This document shows positions 24,165 to 32,802 of a DNA stretch of 64,000 nucleotides, piece by piece. Below the pieces are notes generated by a model, which was given only the letters and a program-made list of their open reading frames with translations, searched no databases and had not been told where the DNA came from. A program made the position numbers and the translations under genes. The stretch lies in NCBI GenBank assembly GCA_964528675.1, contig CAZGTU010000011.1, forward strand, positions 20,592-84,591. Reading direction: 5' to 3'. The stretch comes from CAYRTD01 sp964528675. Lineage in GTDB: Bacteria; Bacteroidota; Bacteroidia; Bacteroidales; GCA-2748055. Every line of letters begins with the position of its first letter. The first letter of the stretch is position 1.

Positions 24165-25108
24165 TGGTCCTCAAGCTTATCCTCCGGATTGTAGCTACTG
24201 ACATGTCTTTCAACCTTTTTTTTATAAAGATCATTAATGGTGATCATAATAGCTGTTTCCTCAACATTTCCGAAATAAGGATTGATTACCGTCCCAAAAG
24301 TTTTAAGTGAAGGTGAAAGATTCATGTAGGCATTGATGAGAGGGGGTATGTTTTCTCCGAATGCCCGGACCTTCTGACTCAGGATTTTATAATCTTCCAT
24401 ATAGTTTTTTCCCGTGAAAATATTTTGCATATCCTCGTAATCCATGTAGGTCTCAAGCGGTTCATATGGAGTAACCATATTGTCTTTATCGGGGAAATGC
24501 TTATCCAGAAAATATAAAATGAGGTTTCTCGCTCTTTGATTATAATTCCTGTACATGGTTACTTTTCCGAAAAAATATTGCTTATCCGGATAATCGATAA
24601 CAAGAGTACCCAGTCCGTCCCATAAATTATCCAGGGCAAAAAGAGCTTTCCTCATGCGGTTTGTTGATTGATACTTGGGTTGGACAAAAGACCGGCCCAG
24701 CTCAATGGTATGAGGGAGGTATTCCTCGAGGAATTTTTTAGAAAATTTGAATAACTTGGCAGTAGCCAGTTTGATATCTCCATCTGCCATGCAGTTTTGA
24801 CCATCACATATATGAAAACGATATCCTCCCAGTATTTCATTCTCTGTGGGATCCCAAACAATCAGTTGCTTGTAAGTGATAGGCCCTTTATCAAAATCAT
24901 CGATGTCAATGCTTTTCCCGGTTCCTCCTCCGGCTGCGCGAAAACTGAGTTCCCGCAGCCTGCCTATCTCTTGCATGGTATTGGGGGAGTCATGATAATC
25001 CACTATAAAAAGCAAATTACCAGCATTATTTGTTTTGCGTACAAACTTTTCTTCTGTAAGTTCCTTAATTAATCTTTCTCTTGGTATCGGGGGAATAATC
25101 TTGTCCAT
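24158..25108 (-). CDS. glsB: GNAT-type N-acyltransferase, GlsB-like (glycine lipid synthesis)
   Basis: A 316-residue hemolysin/OlsB-type acyltransferase. In Bacteroides the GlsB enzyme attaches a 3-hydroxy fatty acid to the amino group of glycine. Visible blocks are GRLRELSFRAAGGGTGKSID and LIVWDPTENEILGGYRFHIC, followed by LPHTIELGRSFVQPKYQ, the acyl-ACP/CoA fold signature of this group. It lies 36 bp downstream of the PlsC-type acyltransferase gene, the same two-gene pairing as glsB-glsA. The 3' end overlaps the convergent PurF-like gene by 7 bp. The enzyme family is firm; glycine as acceptor is inferred from pairing and phylum. Confidence 0.8.
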   Translation of the reverse strand: MDKIIPPIPRERLIKELTEEKFVRKTNNAGNLLFIVDYHDSPNTMQEIGRLRELSFRAAGGGTGKSIDIDDFDKGPITYKQLIVWDPTENEILGGYRFHICDGQNCMADGDIKLATAKLFKFSKKFLEEYLPHTIELGRSFVQPKYQSTNRMRKALFALDNLWDGLGTLVIDYPDKQYFFGKVTMYRNYNQRARNLILYFLDKHFPDKDNMVTPYEPLETYMDYEDMQNIFTGKNYMEDYKILSQKVRAFGENIPPLINAYMNLSPSLKTFGTVINPYFGNVEETAIMITINDLYKKKVERHVSSYNPEDKLEDHQ

Positions 25109-25144
25109 GATAAAATTTGGTTAAGATTACAAAATTAAAAAAAA

Positions 25145-25981
25145 TTAATTAACGGGCTTAAAGCTGAGGTCAGGGTTTGCCTCCAGGGCATAGACATGAT
25201 CCTGAATTTTCCTGGCCCATTCCGCATAATTCATTCGTTTATCGATCATTTCCCATGGAATGGGCTCGCCAAATATAATCCGAATGTGTTCACCTCTGTG
25301 CTTATACGTTTCATCCGGAAGGTAGAACATTTCAATATTTGATTTTATCCCCAGTGATTTTCTTAAATTGGCAAGACGATAAAAGAAATCAGTACACCTT
25401 CCACTTACATGAACAGGTATGATATCCCTTTTGTGCTGTACAGCCTTTGCAATAAAATTTTTTTTCCATTCAGGATCCCTGATGACCCCTTTTCTTTTCC
25501 GCGATACCAGTCCAGAAGGAAAAGTAAGTACCGGAAGACCCTGCTGAAAGATCTCTTCGATTTTTTTGGCAGCATCCGATGATTGCTTCCCATGCTTATT
25601 AATGGGAACAAATATTTCATCCATATTTTCCATATGCATCAGGATATCATTCACCAGGACTTTTATTTCGGGAAATTTTCTTCCGAGTATGCTGATCAGC
25701 AGCATTCCGTCAAAACCACCCAGTGGATGATTGGAGGCAAACAGTATATCCTTTTTATCAGGGATCTTTTCAAAGCCAATGATTTCTTTGCTGATATTGA
25801 ATTCTTCTATGCTGGCCTCGGCAAATTCAACCCCTTTTTTATCCCCATGTTTTTCAAGAAAATAATTAATAAAATCTACATGTAAGATCCGATCGAGATA
25901 AGAATACACGAACCCCGGAATATAAGGGGCCAGACCTGGATTCTTCTCCTTGAATATTTTTCTGATATCAACTTCTTTCAT
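25145..25981 (-). CDS. glsA: PlsC-type O-acyltransferase, GlsA-like
   Basis: A 278-residue 1-acyl-glycerol-3-phosphate acyltransferase family member. The catalytic HX4D motif is ASNHPLGGFDGM near residues 84-95, and the substrate-binding block is LPVLTFPSGLVSRKRKG. In the glycine lipid pathway GlsA adds a second acyl chain to the hydroxyl of the N-acylated glycine. It is first of the two-gene unit with the GNAT acyltransferase and is divergent from mraZ (212 bp). It could also act in phospholipid synthesis, but the partner gene makes that less likely. Confidence 0.8.
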   Translation of the reverse strand: MKEVDIRKIFKEKNPGLAPYIPGFVYSYLDRILHVDFINYFLEKHGDKKGVEFAEASIEEFNISKEIIGFEKIPDKKDILFASNHPLGGFDGMLLISILGRKFPEIKVLVNDILMHMENMDEIFVPINKHGKQSSDAAKKIEEIFQQGLPVLTFPSGLVSRKRKGVIRDPEWKKNFIAKAVQHKRDIIPVHVSGRCTDFFYRLANLRKSLGIKSNIEMFYLPDETYKHRGEHIRIIFGEPIPWEMIDKRMNYAEWARKIQDHVYALEANPDLSFKPVN

Positions 25982-26131
25982 TTTTCTGGACTCAAAATCT
26001 AAGCTTCAAACTGTTTCAAGCAGCATGTAAAATTACTAAAAAATAGATGAATAATTAAGTTTTTCCTTTATGCAGCAACCTTTTCAACACCAACCCGTAA
26101 TAGAAAAAGTTATTAACAATGTGCAAAAAAA

Positions 26132-26156
26132 TGGGATAAAGTGGTAGAAAGTGGGA
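26132..26156 (+). promoter_or_regulatory. MraZ-binding repeats (operator of the division cluster)
   Basis: Three boxes TGGGA, TGGTA and TGGGA start at 26132, 26142 and 26152, an exact 10-bp spacing. In E. coli and other bacteria MraZ binds direct TGGGN repeats spaced 10 bp upstream of its own gene. A near-consensus -7 element TAATTTAG at 26167-26174 would place the boxes over the -33 region, suited to repression. Confidence 0.65.
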
Positions 26157-26193
26157 GAAAATGTCTTAATTTAGCACTTATTATCGTGCGCAT

Positions 26194-26664
26194 ATGATTA
26201 CATTCATCGGAGATTATCATATTAAACTCGATTCAAAAGGTCGGGCAGCTCTTCCGGCAGCTTTTAAAAAGCAAATGGCGGATGAGCTGGCAGATGGGTT
26301 TGTGATCAAGCGTGATGTATTTGATAAGTGCCTGGTCCTTTATCCTATGAAAGAATGGCAGAGGCAAAATGAATTGATAAGAAAAAGGACGAACCCCTAC
26401 AACAAGGAACATAACAGGTTCCTTAGAATGTTCTTTAGCGGTACAGCTGAAGTCCAGGCGGACGCTACACAGAGAATCTTGCTTCCCAGGCGATTATTGG
26501 AATATGCGGGGATCAAAGATGAAGCTGTTTTAGCCGGACAATACGGAAAGATTGAAATATGGTCGCCCGATGATTATGAAAGCTTTAACAGGGCAGATGA
26601 TGAATTTGCCGTTATGGCTGAGAAAATTCTGGGCGGATCGGCAGACCAAACAAATGAGGAATGA
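26194..26664 (+). CDS. mraZ: Transcriptional regulator MraZ
   Basis: A 156-residue DNA-binding protein with two AbrB-like half-domains that form a ring and autoregulate the dcw cluster. Both half-site motifs are visible: KLDSKGRAALPAAFKKQM near residues 10-27 and DATQRILLPRRLLEYAG near 90-106. Length is normal. It is the first gene of the 15.7-kb division cluster, and its own binding repeats lie 38-62 bp upstream of the ATG. The stop overlaps the rsmH start by 4 bp (ATGA). Confidence 0.96.
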   Translation: MITFIGDYHIKLDSKGRAALPAAFKKQMADELADGFVIKRDVFDKCLVLYPMKEWQRQNELIRKRTNPYNKEHNRFLRMFFSGTAEVQADATQRILLPRRLLEYAGIKDEAVLAGQYGKIEIWSPDDYESFNRADDEFAVMAEKILGGSADQTNEE

Positions 26665-27560
26665 CCTATCATAAACCGGTCTTATTAAATGAAAGTATTG
26701 ATGGACTTAGCATTAAACCAGAAGGAATTTACGCAGATCTCACTTTTGGTGGAGGAGGACATTCCCGTCAGATCCTTGAGAAACTTGGAAATAAAGGCAG
26801 GTTACTGGCATTTGATCAGGACAGGGATGCTGCGGAGAATGTCCCGGATGATAAAAGAATCACTTTCATTCATGCCAACTTCCGGTTTTTAAAAAATTTC
26901 CTCAATTACTTTGGCATCAGTCAGTTGGATGGAATTCTTGCCGATCTGGGTATTTCTTCTCATCAGATTGATGAAGAAAGCCGGGGATTTACATTCAGAA
27001 ACAAGACAGGTCTGGATATGAGAATGAATAAGGATTCGGAGCTTACTGCTGAAAAAATACTGAATGAATACCCTGAAGAAGATATGATAAGGATTTTCAG
27101 GAATTATGGTGAGATCAGAGGAGCTCATCGTTTTGCAAGGAAGATATTAAATGCGCGTGAAAAAAGTAAAATAACGGATACGAATAAATTGATTGACATT
27201 CTGGAGAATTTGATTCCGGGACATCAGAGAAATAAAACACTGGCCCGGTTATTTCAGGCCCTCCGGATCGAAGTAAATGATGAAATGGGTGCTTTAAAGG
27301 ATCTTTTGAGAATATGTCCTGAAGTCATAAAAAAAGGAGGAAGACTTGTAGTACTAAGTTATCATAGTATTGAAGACCGCATGGTAAAGAACCTTATTAA
27401 AACCGGGAACATTGAGGGGCGGCTGGAGAAAGATTTTTTTGGTAATCCCAAACGGGAATTTACTGCTATAACCAAAAATGTGATGGTCCCGGATGAAGTG
27501 GAACTGAAACATAATCCCAGGGCCAGGAGTGCTAAATTAAGAATTGCAGAGAAAATATGA
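26661..27560 (+). CDS. rsmH: 16S rRNA (cytosine-1402-N4)-methyltransferase RsmH
   Basis: A 299-residue SAM-dependent methyltransferase acting on 16S rRNA C1402. It starts MTYHKPVLLNESIDGL and has the SAM loop ADLTFGGGGHSRQIL near residue 25. LDGILADLGISSHQIDE carries the family motif, and GGRLVVLSYHSIEDRMVK near 228 is the C-terminal signature. It is translationally coupled on both sides (ATGA overlaps with mraZ and ftsL), second in the dcw cluster as usual. Confidence 0.97.
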   Translation: MTYHKPVLLNESIDGLSIKPEGIYADLTFGGGGHSRQILEKLGNKGRLLAFDQDRDAAENVPDDKRITFIHANFRFLKNFLNYFGISQLDGILADLGISSHQIDEESRGFTFRNKTGLDMRMNKDSELTAEKILNEYPEEDMIRIFRNYGEIRGAHRFARKILNAREKSKITDTNKLIDILENLIPGHQRNKTLARLFQALRIEVNDEMGALKDLLRICPEVIKKGGRLVVLSYHSIEDRMVKNLIKTGNIEGRLEKDFFGNPKREFTAITKNVMVPDEVELKHNPRARSAKLRIAEKI

Positions 27561-27943
27561 TAAATGACAGGGAAGATCATATTGAATTTGAAAAAGAGAA
27601 TGAATCTCCTGAACAGAATGAGAGCAGCATTTTCAGGGGAATCATTGATGGTACTCTTTTGACAAGGAAAAAGGTGATACAACAATTGCCTTTTGTTTTT
27701 TTCCTGGTGTTTTTGAGCGTGGTTTATATCAGTAACCGCTATCATGCAGAAACATTGAGGAACCGGATTGAAGATTTAAGGGAGACAACAAATGAGCTCA
27801 GGTCACAGGCCATATTTGTCTCGTCAGAGCTCATGAAACTCAGCAGGCAAACAGAAGTAGCTGATGAAATGCAAAGGAAAGGTCTGGATTTGAAAGAATC
27901 TGTAGAACCTCCGAAAAAGATTGAACTGAAAGAAGAAAAATAA
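27557..27943 (+). CDS. ftsL: FtsL-like division protein
   Basis: A 128-residue bitopic protein: an acidic cytoplasmic N-terminus (1-40), one membrane helix at about 44-62 (LPFVFFLVFLSVVYISN), then a coiled coil (about 66-105). This is the layout of FtsL, which joins FtsB and FtsQ and activates FtsWI. Sequence identity to proteobacterial FtsL is not visible; position between rsmH and ftsI is the main support. It ends in a Lys/Glu tail. It overlaps rsmH by 4 bp and is followed by ftsI after 9 bp. Confidence 0.85.
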   Translation: MINDREDHIEFEKENESPEQNESSIFRGIIDGTLLTRKKVIQQLPFVFFLVFLSVVYISNRYHAETLRNRIEDLRETTNELRSQAIFVSSELMKLSRQTEVADEMQRKGLDLKESVEPPKKIELKEEK

Positions 27944-27952
27944 AAGGAATAA

Positions 27953-30079
27953 ATGTCGGTGAAGAAGGACATAATGTGGAGAGTAGGAATTGTCTACCTT
28001 TTCCTGGTAGCTTCCGGGCTGACTATTATCGGCAAGATCGTGTGGCTGCAATTTGCCGAACATGAATTATGGTCGGTGAATTCTGACAGTGCTCCCGTTA
28101 AGGAAGTATTGATCGAAGCAAACCGTGGAGATATATACAGCGCTGACAATAAGCTCCTGGCCGTTTCTGTGCCTTATTATGATATCAGGATGGATCTGAC
28201 CGTCGACAGTCTTACCGATGAAGTGTTTTATAATAATGTAGACGCACTATCCCGCGAACTTTCAAGGCTCTTCAGGGATCGCAACTGGCTGGAATATAAA
28301 AAATCTCTCATTAAAGCCAGAATTGACGGGTCCCAGTATCATCTTGTGAAGAGAAACATTACCTATGATCAGATGCTTAAAGCCAGGGACTTTCCTATTT
28401 TTAAAAGAGGCAGGTACAAGGGAGGCATAAGGTTCATTGAAAAAAGTTATCGCATCAAGCCAAACGGCTACCTGGCAGCACGAACCATAGGATCAACTAC
28501 AATGAGTGCCGGAGGAAACATTGTCGGTCTTGAAGGTGCATATGATGATATTTTAAAGGGAAGAGAAGGCCTTAAACTTTATAAACACCTTGAGGGAAAC
28601 ATTTACGTTCCTCTTTTCGACCGGAATGAGATTGATCCGGTTGACGGCATGGACATTGTCTCCACCATTGATCTGAATATTCAGGATGTGGCAGAAAGAG
28701 CACTTCACAAGCAGCTTAAACTGCACAATGCCCGGCATGGCACAGCTGTTTTAATGGAAGTCAGTACCGGCGATATAAAAGCAATTGCCAATTTGGAGAG
28801 AAGGAAAAGCGGAGGCTACTGGGAATCGGTGAATTTTGCCGTTGGTGAAAGCAATGTGCCGGGATCCACTTTTAAAACTGCCAGTTTAATGGTTGCCCTG
28901 GAAGAAGGTAAGATCGACATTGATGATTCCGTGGATATTGAAAAGGGGATAACCTATTATTCGGGTACAAAGGTTGAAGATAGCCAGCAGACACATGAAG
29001 GGATTACTTCTGTTAAGGATATTTTTGAAGTTTCCTCCAACGTAGGAATCACAAAGATCATTAGCGATAATTATGCTTCCAATCCTGAAGAGTTTATCAA
29101 AGGCCTTTATAAGCTGGGATTGAATCAAAAGCTGGGCATTGAGATCCTTGGGGAAGGCACCCCATTTATAAAAAATGCCGATCATAGTCAATGGTCGGGT
29201 ATCACCCTGCCAATGATCTCTATGGGCTATGAAATAATGCTTACACCGCTTCAGTTATTGAGCTTTTATAATGGAATCGCGAATGGAGGCAGGGTGATGA
29301 AACCCCGTTTTGTAAAGGAGGTCAGATACAGGGGAGAAAAGATCAGGGAAATCGGAACCGAGGTGCTCAATCCGAAACTGTGCAGCAAGCAAACACTTGA
29401 TAAGATCCATAAACTCCTGGTAGGCGTGGTTGAAGATGGAACCGCTTCAAACCTGAAGAATTCATATTACAAAATAGCCGGTAAAACGGGTACCGCACAG
29501 ATCCCGGATTCCGAAACAGGCTACAGGCAGAAATCCCGTATCAGTTACCAGGCTTCTTTCGTAGGTTATTTTCCGGCCGAAGATCCTAAATATAGCTGTA
29601 TTGTTGTGGTAAATGCACCATCCAACAACATTTATTACGGGAACCTGGTAGCCGGACCCGTATTCAGGGAGATCGCCAATAAGGTTTATTCAACTAAACT
29701 GGAAATGCATGCACCTGTGAACCGGTTCCGGTCAAAAGTTGCTGAGGCACCCTTTTCCAAAAGCGGTTATGCCGGTGAATTGAAGAATATTCTTGCCGGT
29801 ATGAATGTAAATGTAATTGATCATTCCAATAACTCCGGTTGGGTTTCCACAAAATCAGTTGGTGACTCAGTTAAGATCATCCAGCGTTCAACCTATAAAA
29901 ACCTTGTCCCAAATGTCATCGATATGGGTTTGAAGGATGCGGTTTATTTACTTGAATCTTACGGATTAACAGTGAAAGTGGAAGGAAGAGGCACCGTTCG
30001 TTCCCAATCAATTTTGCCCGGAAGCAGGTTAACAGAGGGACAGCAAATAACACTAAAAATGAGCATAACTGACAGTTAA
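27953..30079 (+). CDS. ftsI: Division-specific penicillin-binding protein (FtsI/PBP3) with PASTA domain
   Basis: A 708-residue class B transpeptidase cross-linking septal peptidoglycan. A membrane anchor lies at about 9-31, a pedestal domain at 50-220, and the transpeptidase domain at about 255-580. Its three active-site motifs are SxxK in PGSTFKTAS (serine near residue 304), SxN in EVSSNVG (near 360) and KTG in AGKTGTAQ (near 509). A C-terminal PASTA domain (about 645-706, LVPNVIDMGLKDAVYLLESY) is present, which proteobacterial FtsI lacks. It overlaps the murE start by one base (TAATG). Confidence 0.96.
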   Translation: MSVKKDIMWRVGIVYLFLVASGLTIIGKIVWLQFAEHELWSVNSDSAPVKEVLIEANRGDIYSADNKLLAVSVPYYDIRMDLTVDSLTDEVFYNNVDALSRELSRLFRDRNWLEYKKSLIKARIDGSQYHLVKRNITYDQMLKARDFPIFKRGRYKGGIRFIEKSYRIKPNGYLAARTIGSTTMSAGGNIVGLEGAYDDILKGREGLKLYKHLEGNIYVPLFDRNEIDPVDGMDIVSTIDLNIQDVAERALHKQLKLHNARHGTAVLMEVSTGDIKAIANLERRKSGGYWESVNFAVGESNVPGSTFKTASLMVALEEGKIDIDDSVDIEKGITYYSGTKVEDSQQTHEGITSVKDIFEVSSNVGITKIISDNYASNPEEFIKGLYKLGLNQKLGIEILGEGTPFIKNADHSQWSGITLPMISMGYEIMLTPLQLLSFYNGIANGGRVMKPRFVKEVRYRGEKIREIGTEVLNPKLCSKQTLDKIHKLLVGVVEDGTASNLKNSYYKIAGKTGTAQIPDSETGYRQKSRISYQASFVGYFPAEDPKYSCIVVVNAPSNNIYYGNLVAGPVFREIANKVYSTKLEMHAPVNRFRSKVAEAPFSKSGYAGELKNILAGMNVNVIDHSNNSGWVSTKSVGDSVKIIQRSTYKNLVPNVIDMGLKDAVYLLESYGLTVKVEGRGTVRSQSILPGSRLTEGQQITLKMSITDS

Positions 30080-31536
30080 TGTTAAGAAAACTTGAAGACA
30101 TATTGAGGAAATGCAATGTTCTTGAAATTTCGGGGAAGGCTGATCGGCTTGAAGGGAAGGTTGTTTTTGATTCAAGAAAGGTGGAAATAGGTGATCTGTT
30201 TGTTGCTGTGAAGGGCACTGTCACCGATGGCCATGACTATATTTCTTCTGCGCTGGAGCAGGGGGCAAATTTTATTGTATGTGAAGAACTTCCAGAGCCG
30301 GTTAGCGAAGAAGTCACTTATGTAAAAGTTGTGAACAGTGCCGCCGCCCTCGGAATAATTGCTTCCAATTTTTACGGAAATCCTTCCAAAGATTTGAAAG
30401 TTGTTGGAGTTACCGGCACAAATGGCAAGACAACAATAGCAAGTTTGCTATATGAAATAACAATGTCGCTTGGTTATATGGCTGGCTTGTTTTCAACGAT
30501 CAAAGTCAGGTTTAATGATAAAGAACTTCCGGCCACACATACCACTCCCGATCCTGTTCGATTGCAATCGGTATTTCGTCAAATGCTGGATGATGGAGTT
30601 GAATATGTTTTTATGGAGGTTTCTTCTCATGCAATTCACCAGGAAAGGATCTCTGGAATCCAATTCAGCGGCGGGATCTTCACCAATCTGAGTCATGATC
30701 ATCTGGATTATCATGGAACATTCAAAAATTATCTGGAAGTAAAGAAGAAATTCTTTGATGAACTTCCCGAAGATGCATTTGCCCTGGTCAACATTGACGA
30801 CAGGAATGGGAAAGTTATGGTGCAAAATACGAAAGCAAAAACCAGCACCTATAGTTTGCGAACCATGGCCGATTACAGGGCGAAGGTCGTAGAATCCCAT
30901 CTTGAAGGGAATCTTCTTTCGGTAAACGGCAATGAATTATGGACAAGATTACCGGGACTTTTCAATGCATACAACTGCCTTGCTGTTTATGGTGCAGGGA
31001 TCCTTCTGGGATTTAAAAAGGAAGAATTATTAATGACCATAAGTGAGCAAAGATCTGTTGAGGGAAGGTTTGAAATAATCAGATCGGAAAGTGGGGTGAC
31101 CGGAATTGTTGATTATGCTCATACCCCGGATGCCCTCGCGAATGTTCTGCAAACTATCAATGAGATAAGGAATGGGAAAAGAAGGCTGATCACCATTGTT
31201 GGTGCAGGTGGAGACAGGGATAGGACAAAACGGCCACTGATGGCCAGGATTGCAGCCGAGAAAAGCGACAGGGTAATTTTGACCTCCGATAATCCCCGGA
31301 ATGAAGATCCTGAGAAGATTATCGGAGATATGAAAGACGGACTTGATCCTGTGCTCATGAAGAAAATTATTTCCATTACCTCCAGGGAAGAAGCTATTAA
31401 GACAGCATGCAGTTTCGCTGAGGAGGATGATATCATTTTGGTGGCAGGGAAAGGCCATGAGACATATCAGGAAATTAAGGGTAAACGACATCATTTTGAT
31501 GACAGGGAAAAATTAAGACAATATTTAAAAACCTAG
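30079..31536 (+). CDS. murE: UDP-MurNAc-tripeptide synthetase MurE (meso-diaminopimelate adding)
   Basis: A 485-residue Mur ligase adding the third residue of the stem peptide in the cytoplasm. ATP loop GVTGTNGKTTIASL lies near residue 112; YVFMEVSSHAIHQERI follows. The amino acid selectivity motif DNPR is seen in LTSDNPRNEDPEKI near residue 404, the form associated with meso-diaminopimelate rather than lysine. Length is normal. It is coupled to ftsI (1-bp overlap) and followed by mraY after 3 bp. Confidence 0.97.
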   Translation: MLRKLEDILRKCNVLEISGKADRLEGKVVFDSRKVEIGDLFVAVKGTVTDGHDYISSALEQGANFIVCEELPEPVSEEVTYVKVVNSAAALGIIASNFYGNPSKDLKVVGVTGTNGKTTIASLLYEITMSLGYMAGLFSTIKVRFNDKELPATHTTPDPVRLQSVFRQMLDDGVEYVFMEVSSHAIHQERISGIQFSGGIFTNLSHDHLDYHGTFKNYLEVKKKFFDELPEDAFALVNIDDRNGKVMVQNTKAKTSTYSLRTMADYRAKVVESHLEGNLLSVNGNELWTRLPGLFNAYNCLAVYGAGILLGFKKEELLMTISEQRSVEGRFEIIRSESGVTGIVDYAHTPDALANVLQTINEIRNGKRRLITIVGAGGDRDRTKRPLMARIAAEKSDRVILTSDNPRNEDPEKIIGDMKDGLDPVLMKKIISITSREEAIKTACSFAEEDDIILVAGKGHETYQEIKGKRHHFDDREKLRQYLKT

Positions 31537-31539
31537 ATA

Positions 31540-32781
31540 ATGCTTTATCATTTATTTGAATACCTCGAAACCCTAGACTTCCCGGGAGCTGGAGTATTCC
31601 AGTATATCTCCTTCCGGGCCGCTGTTTCTGTGATCACTTCCCTGGCCATTTCGATGTTGTTTGGTAAAGCGATTATCCGGGTATTACAGAAGCATCAGAT
31701 AGGGGAAACGGTAAGGGACCTTGGTCTAGAAGGTCAAATGTTAAAACAGGGAACTCCAACCATGGGAGGATTAATCATTCTTGCCTCGATTTTTATCCCC
31801 ACCATTTTATTTGGCGATCTGACCAATGTTTACATTCAGCTCATGCTTGTATCCACCATGTGGCTTGGACTGATCGGTTTTATTGATGATTACATAAAGG
31901 TATATAAGAAGAATAAACAGGGGCTGAGAGGTAAATTTAAGATTCTCGGTCAGATAGGCCTGGGTATTATCGTGGGTTTCACCTTATATTTCAGTGATGA
32001 TGTAATTATAAGAGAACGTGTAAGGATACCTGAAGAAAAAGTCCCTGTGACCGGGAATGTAGTGGAATCGAATGGAGAATACTACAAGTTAATAGATGAT
32101 AAATCAACATTGACCACTATCCCCTTCCTTAAGAATAATGAATTCAACTATGCATGGCTGGTGTGGTTTATGGGTGAGAAGGCCCCGAAATTTGCCTGGA
32201 TCGCCTTTGTTCTTGCAGTCATTATAATAATTACTGCCGTCTCGAATGGAGCAAACATAACAGACGGCCTGGATGGGCTGGCTACAGGTTCTGCAGCGAT
32301 TATCGGGGTGACCCTTGGGATCCTGGCATATGTTTCGGGTAACTGGATTATAGCGGATTACCTGAATATCATGTATATCCCCACGATCGGTGAAACTGTG
32401 ATCTTCGCCAGTGCATTTATCGGTGCCACCACCGGTTTTTTATGGTATAATTCCTTTCCGGCACAGGTTTTCATGGGGGATACGGGAAGTTTATCCATAG
32501 GCGGCATTATTGCGGTATTTGCCATTATAGCGAGAAAAGAACTGCTCATCCCAATCCTTTGCGGGATTTTCCTGGTGGAGAGCCTTTCGGTAATGATACA
32601 GGTCAGTTGGTTCAAATATACCAAACGAAAATATGGCGAAGGCAGAAGGATATACAAAATGGCTCCTCTGCATCATCATTATCAGAAACTGGGATATCCG
32701 GAACCAAAGATTGTTACCCGTTTCTGGATCATTGGAATTATGCTGGCCATTATATCAGTAGTGACATTAAAAATTAGATAA
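31540..32781 (+). CDS. mraY: Phospho-MurNAc-pentapeptide transferase MraY
   Basis: A 413-residue polytopic inner membrane enzyme making lipid I from UDP-MurNAc-pentapeptide and undecaprenyl phosphate. Motifs are GTPTMGGLIIL, GFIDDYIKVYKKNKQGL (catalytic Asp pair near residue 116), NGANITDGLDGLATG near 238, and the HHHYQKLG loop near 377. It is about 50 residues longer than E. coli MraY. The excess is an insertion at about residues 155-210 (RVRIPEEKVPVTGNV onwards) between membrane helices, a feature seen in Bacteroidota. It is followed by murD after 21 bp. Confidence 0.97.
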   Translation: MLYHLFEYLETLDFPGAGVFQYISFRAAVSVITSLAISMLFGKAIIRVLQKHQIGETVRDLGLEGQMLKQGTPTMGGLIILASIFIPTILFGDLTNVYIQLMLVSTMWLGLIGFIDDYIKVYKKNKQGLRGKFKILGQIGLGIIVGFTLYFSDDVIIRERVRIPEEKVPVTGNVVESNGEYYKLIDDKSTLTTIPFLKNNEFNYAWLVWFMGEKAPKFAWIAFVLAVIIIITAVSNGANITDGLDGLATGSAAIIGVTLGILAYVSGNWIIADYLNIMYIPTIGETVIFASAFIGATTGFLWYNSFPAQVFMGDTGSLSIGGIIAVFAIIARKELLIPILCGIFLVESLSVMIQVSWFKYTKRKYGEGRRIYKMAPLHHHYQKLGYPEPKIVTRFWIIGIMLAIISVVTLKIR

Positions 32782-32802
32782 AACCTAAAACTCAGAGTTC
32801 AA

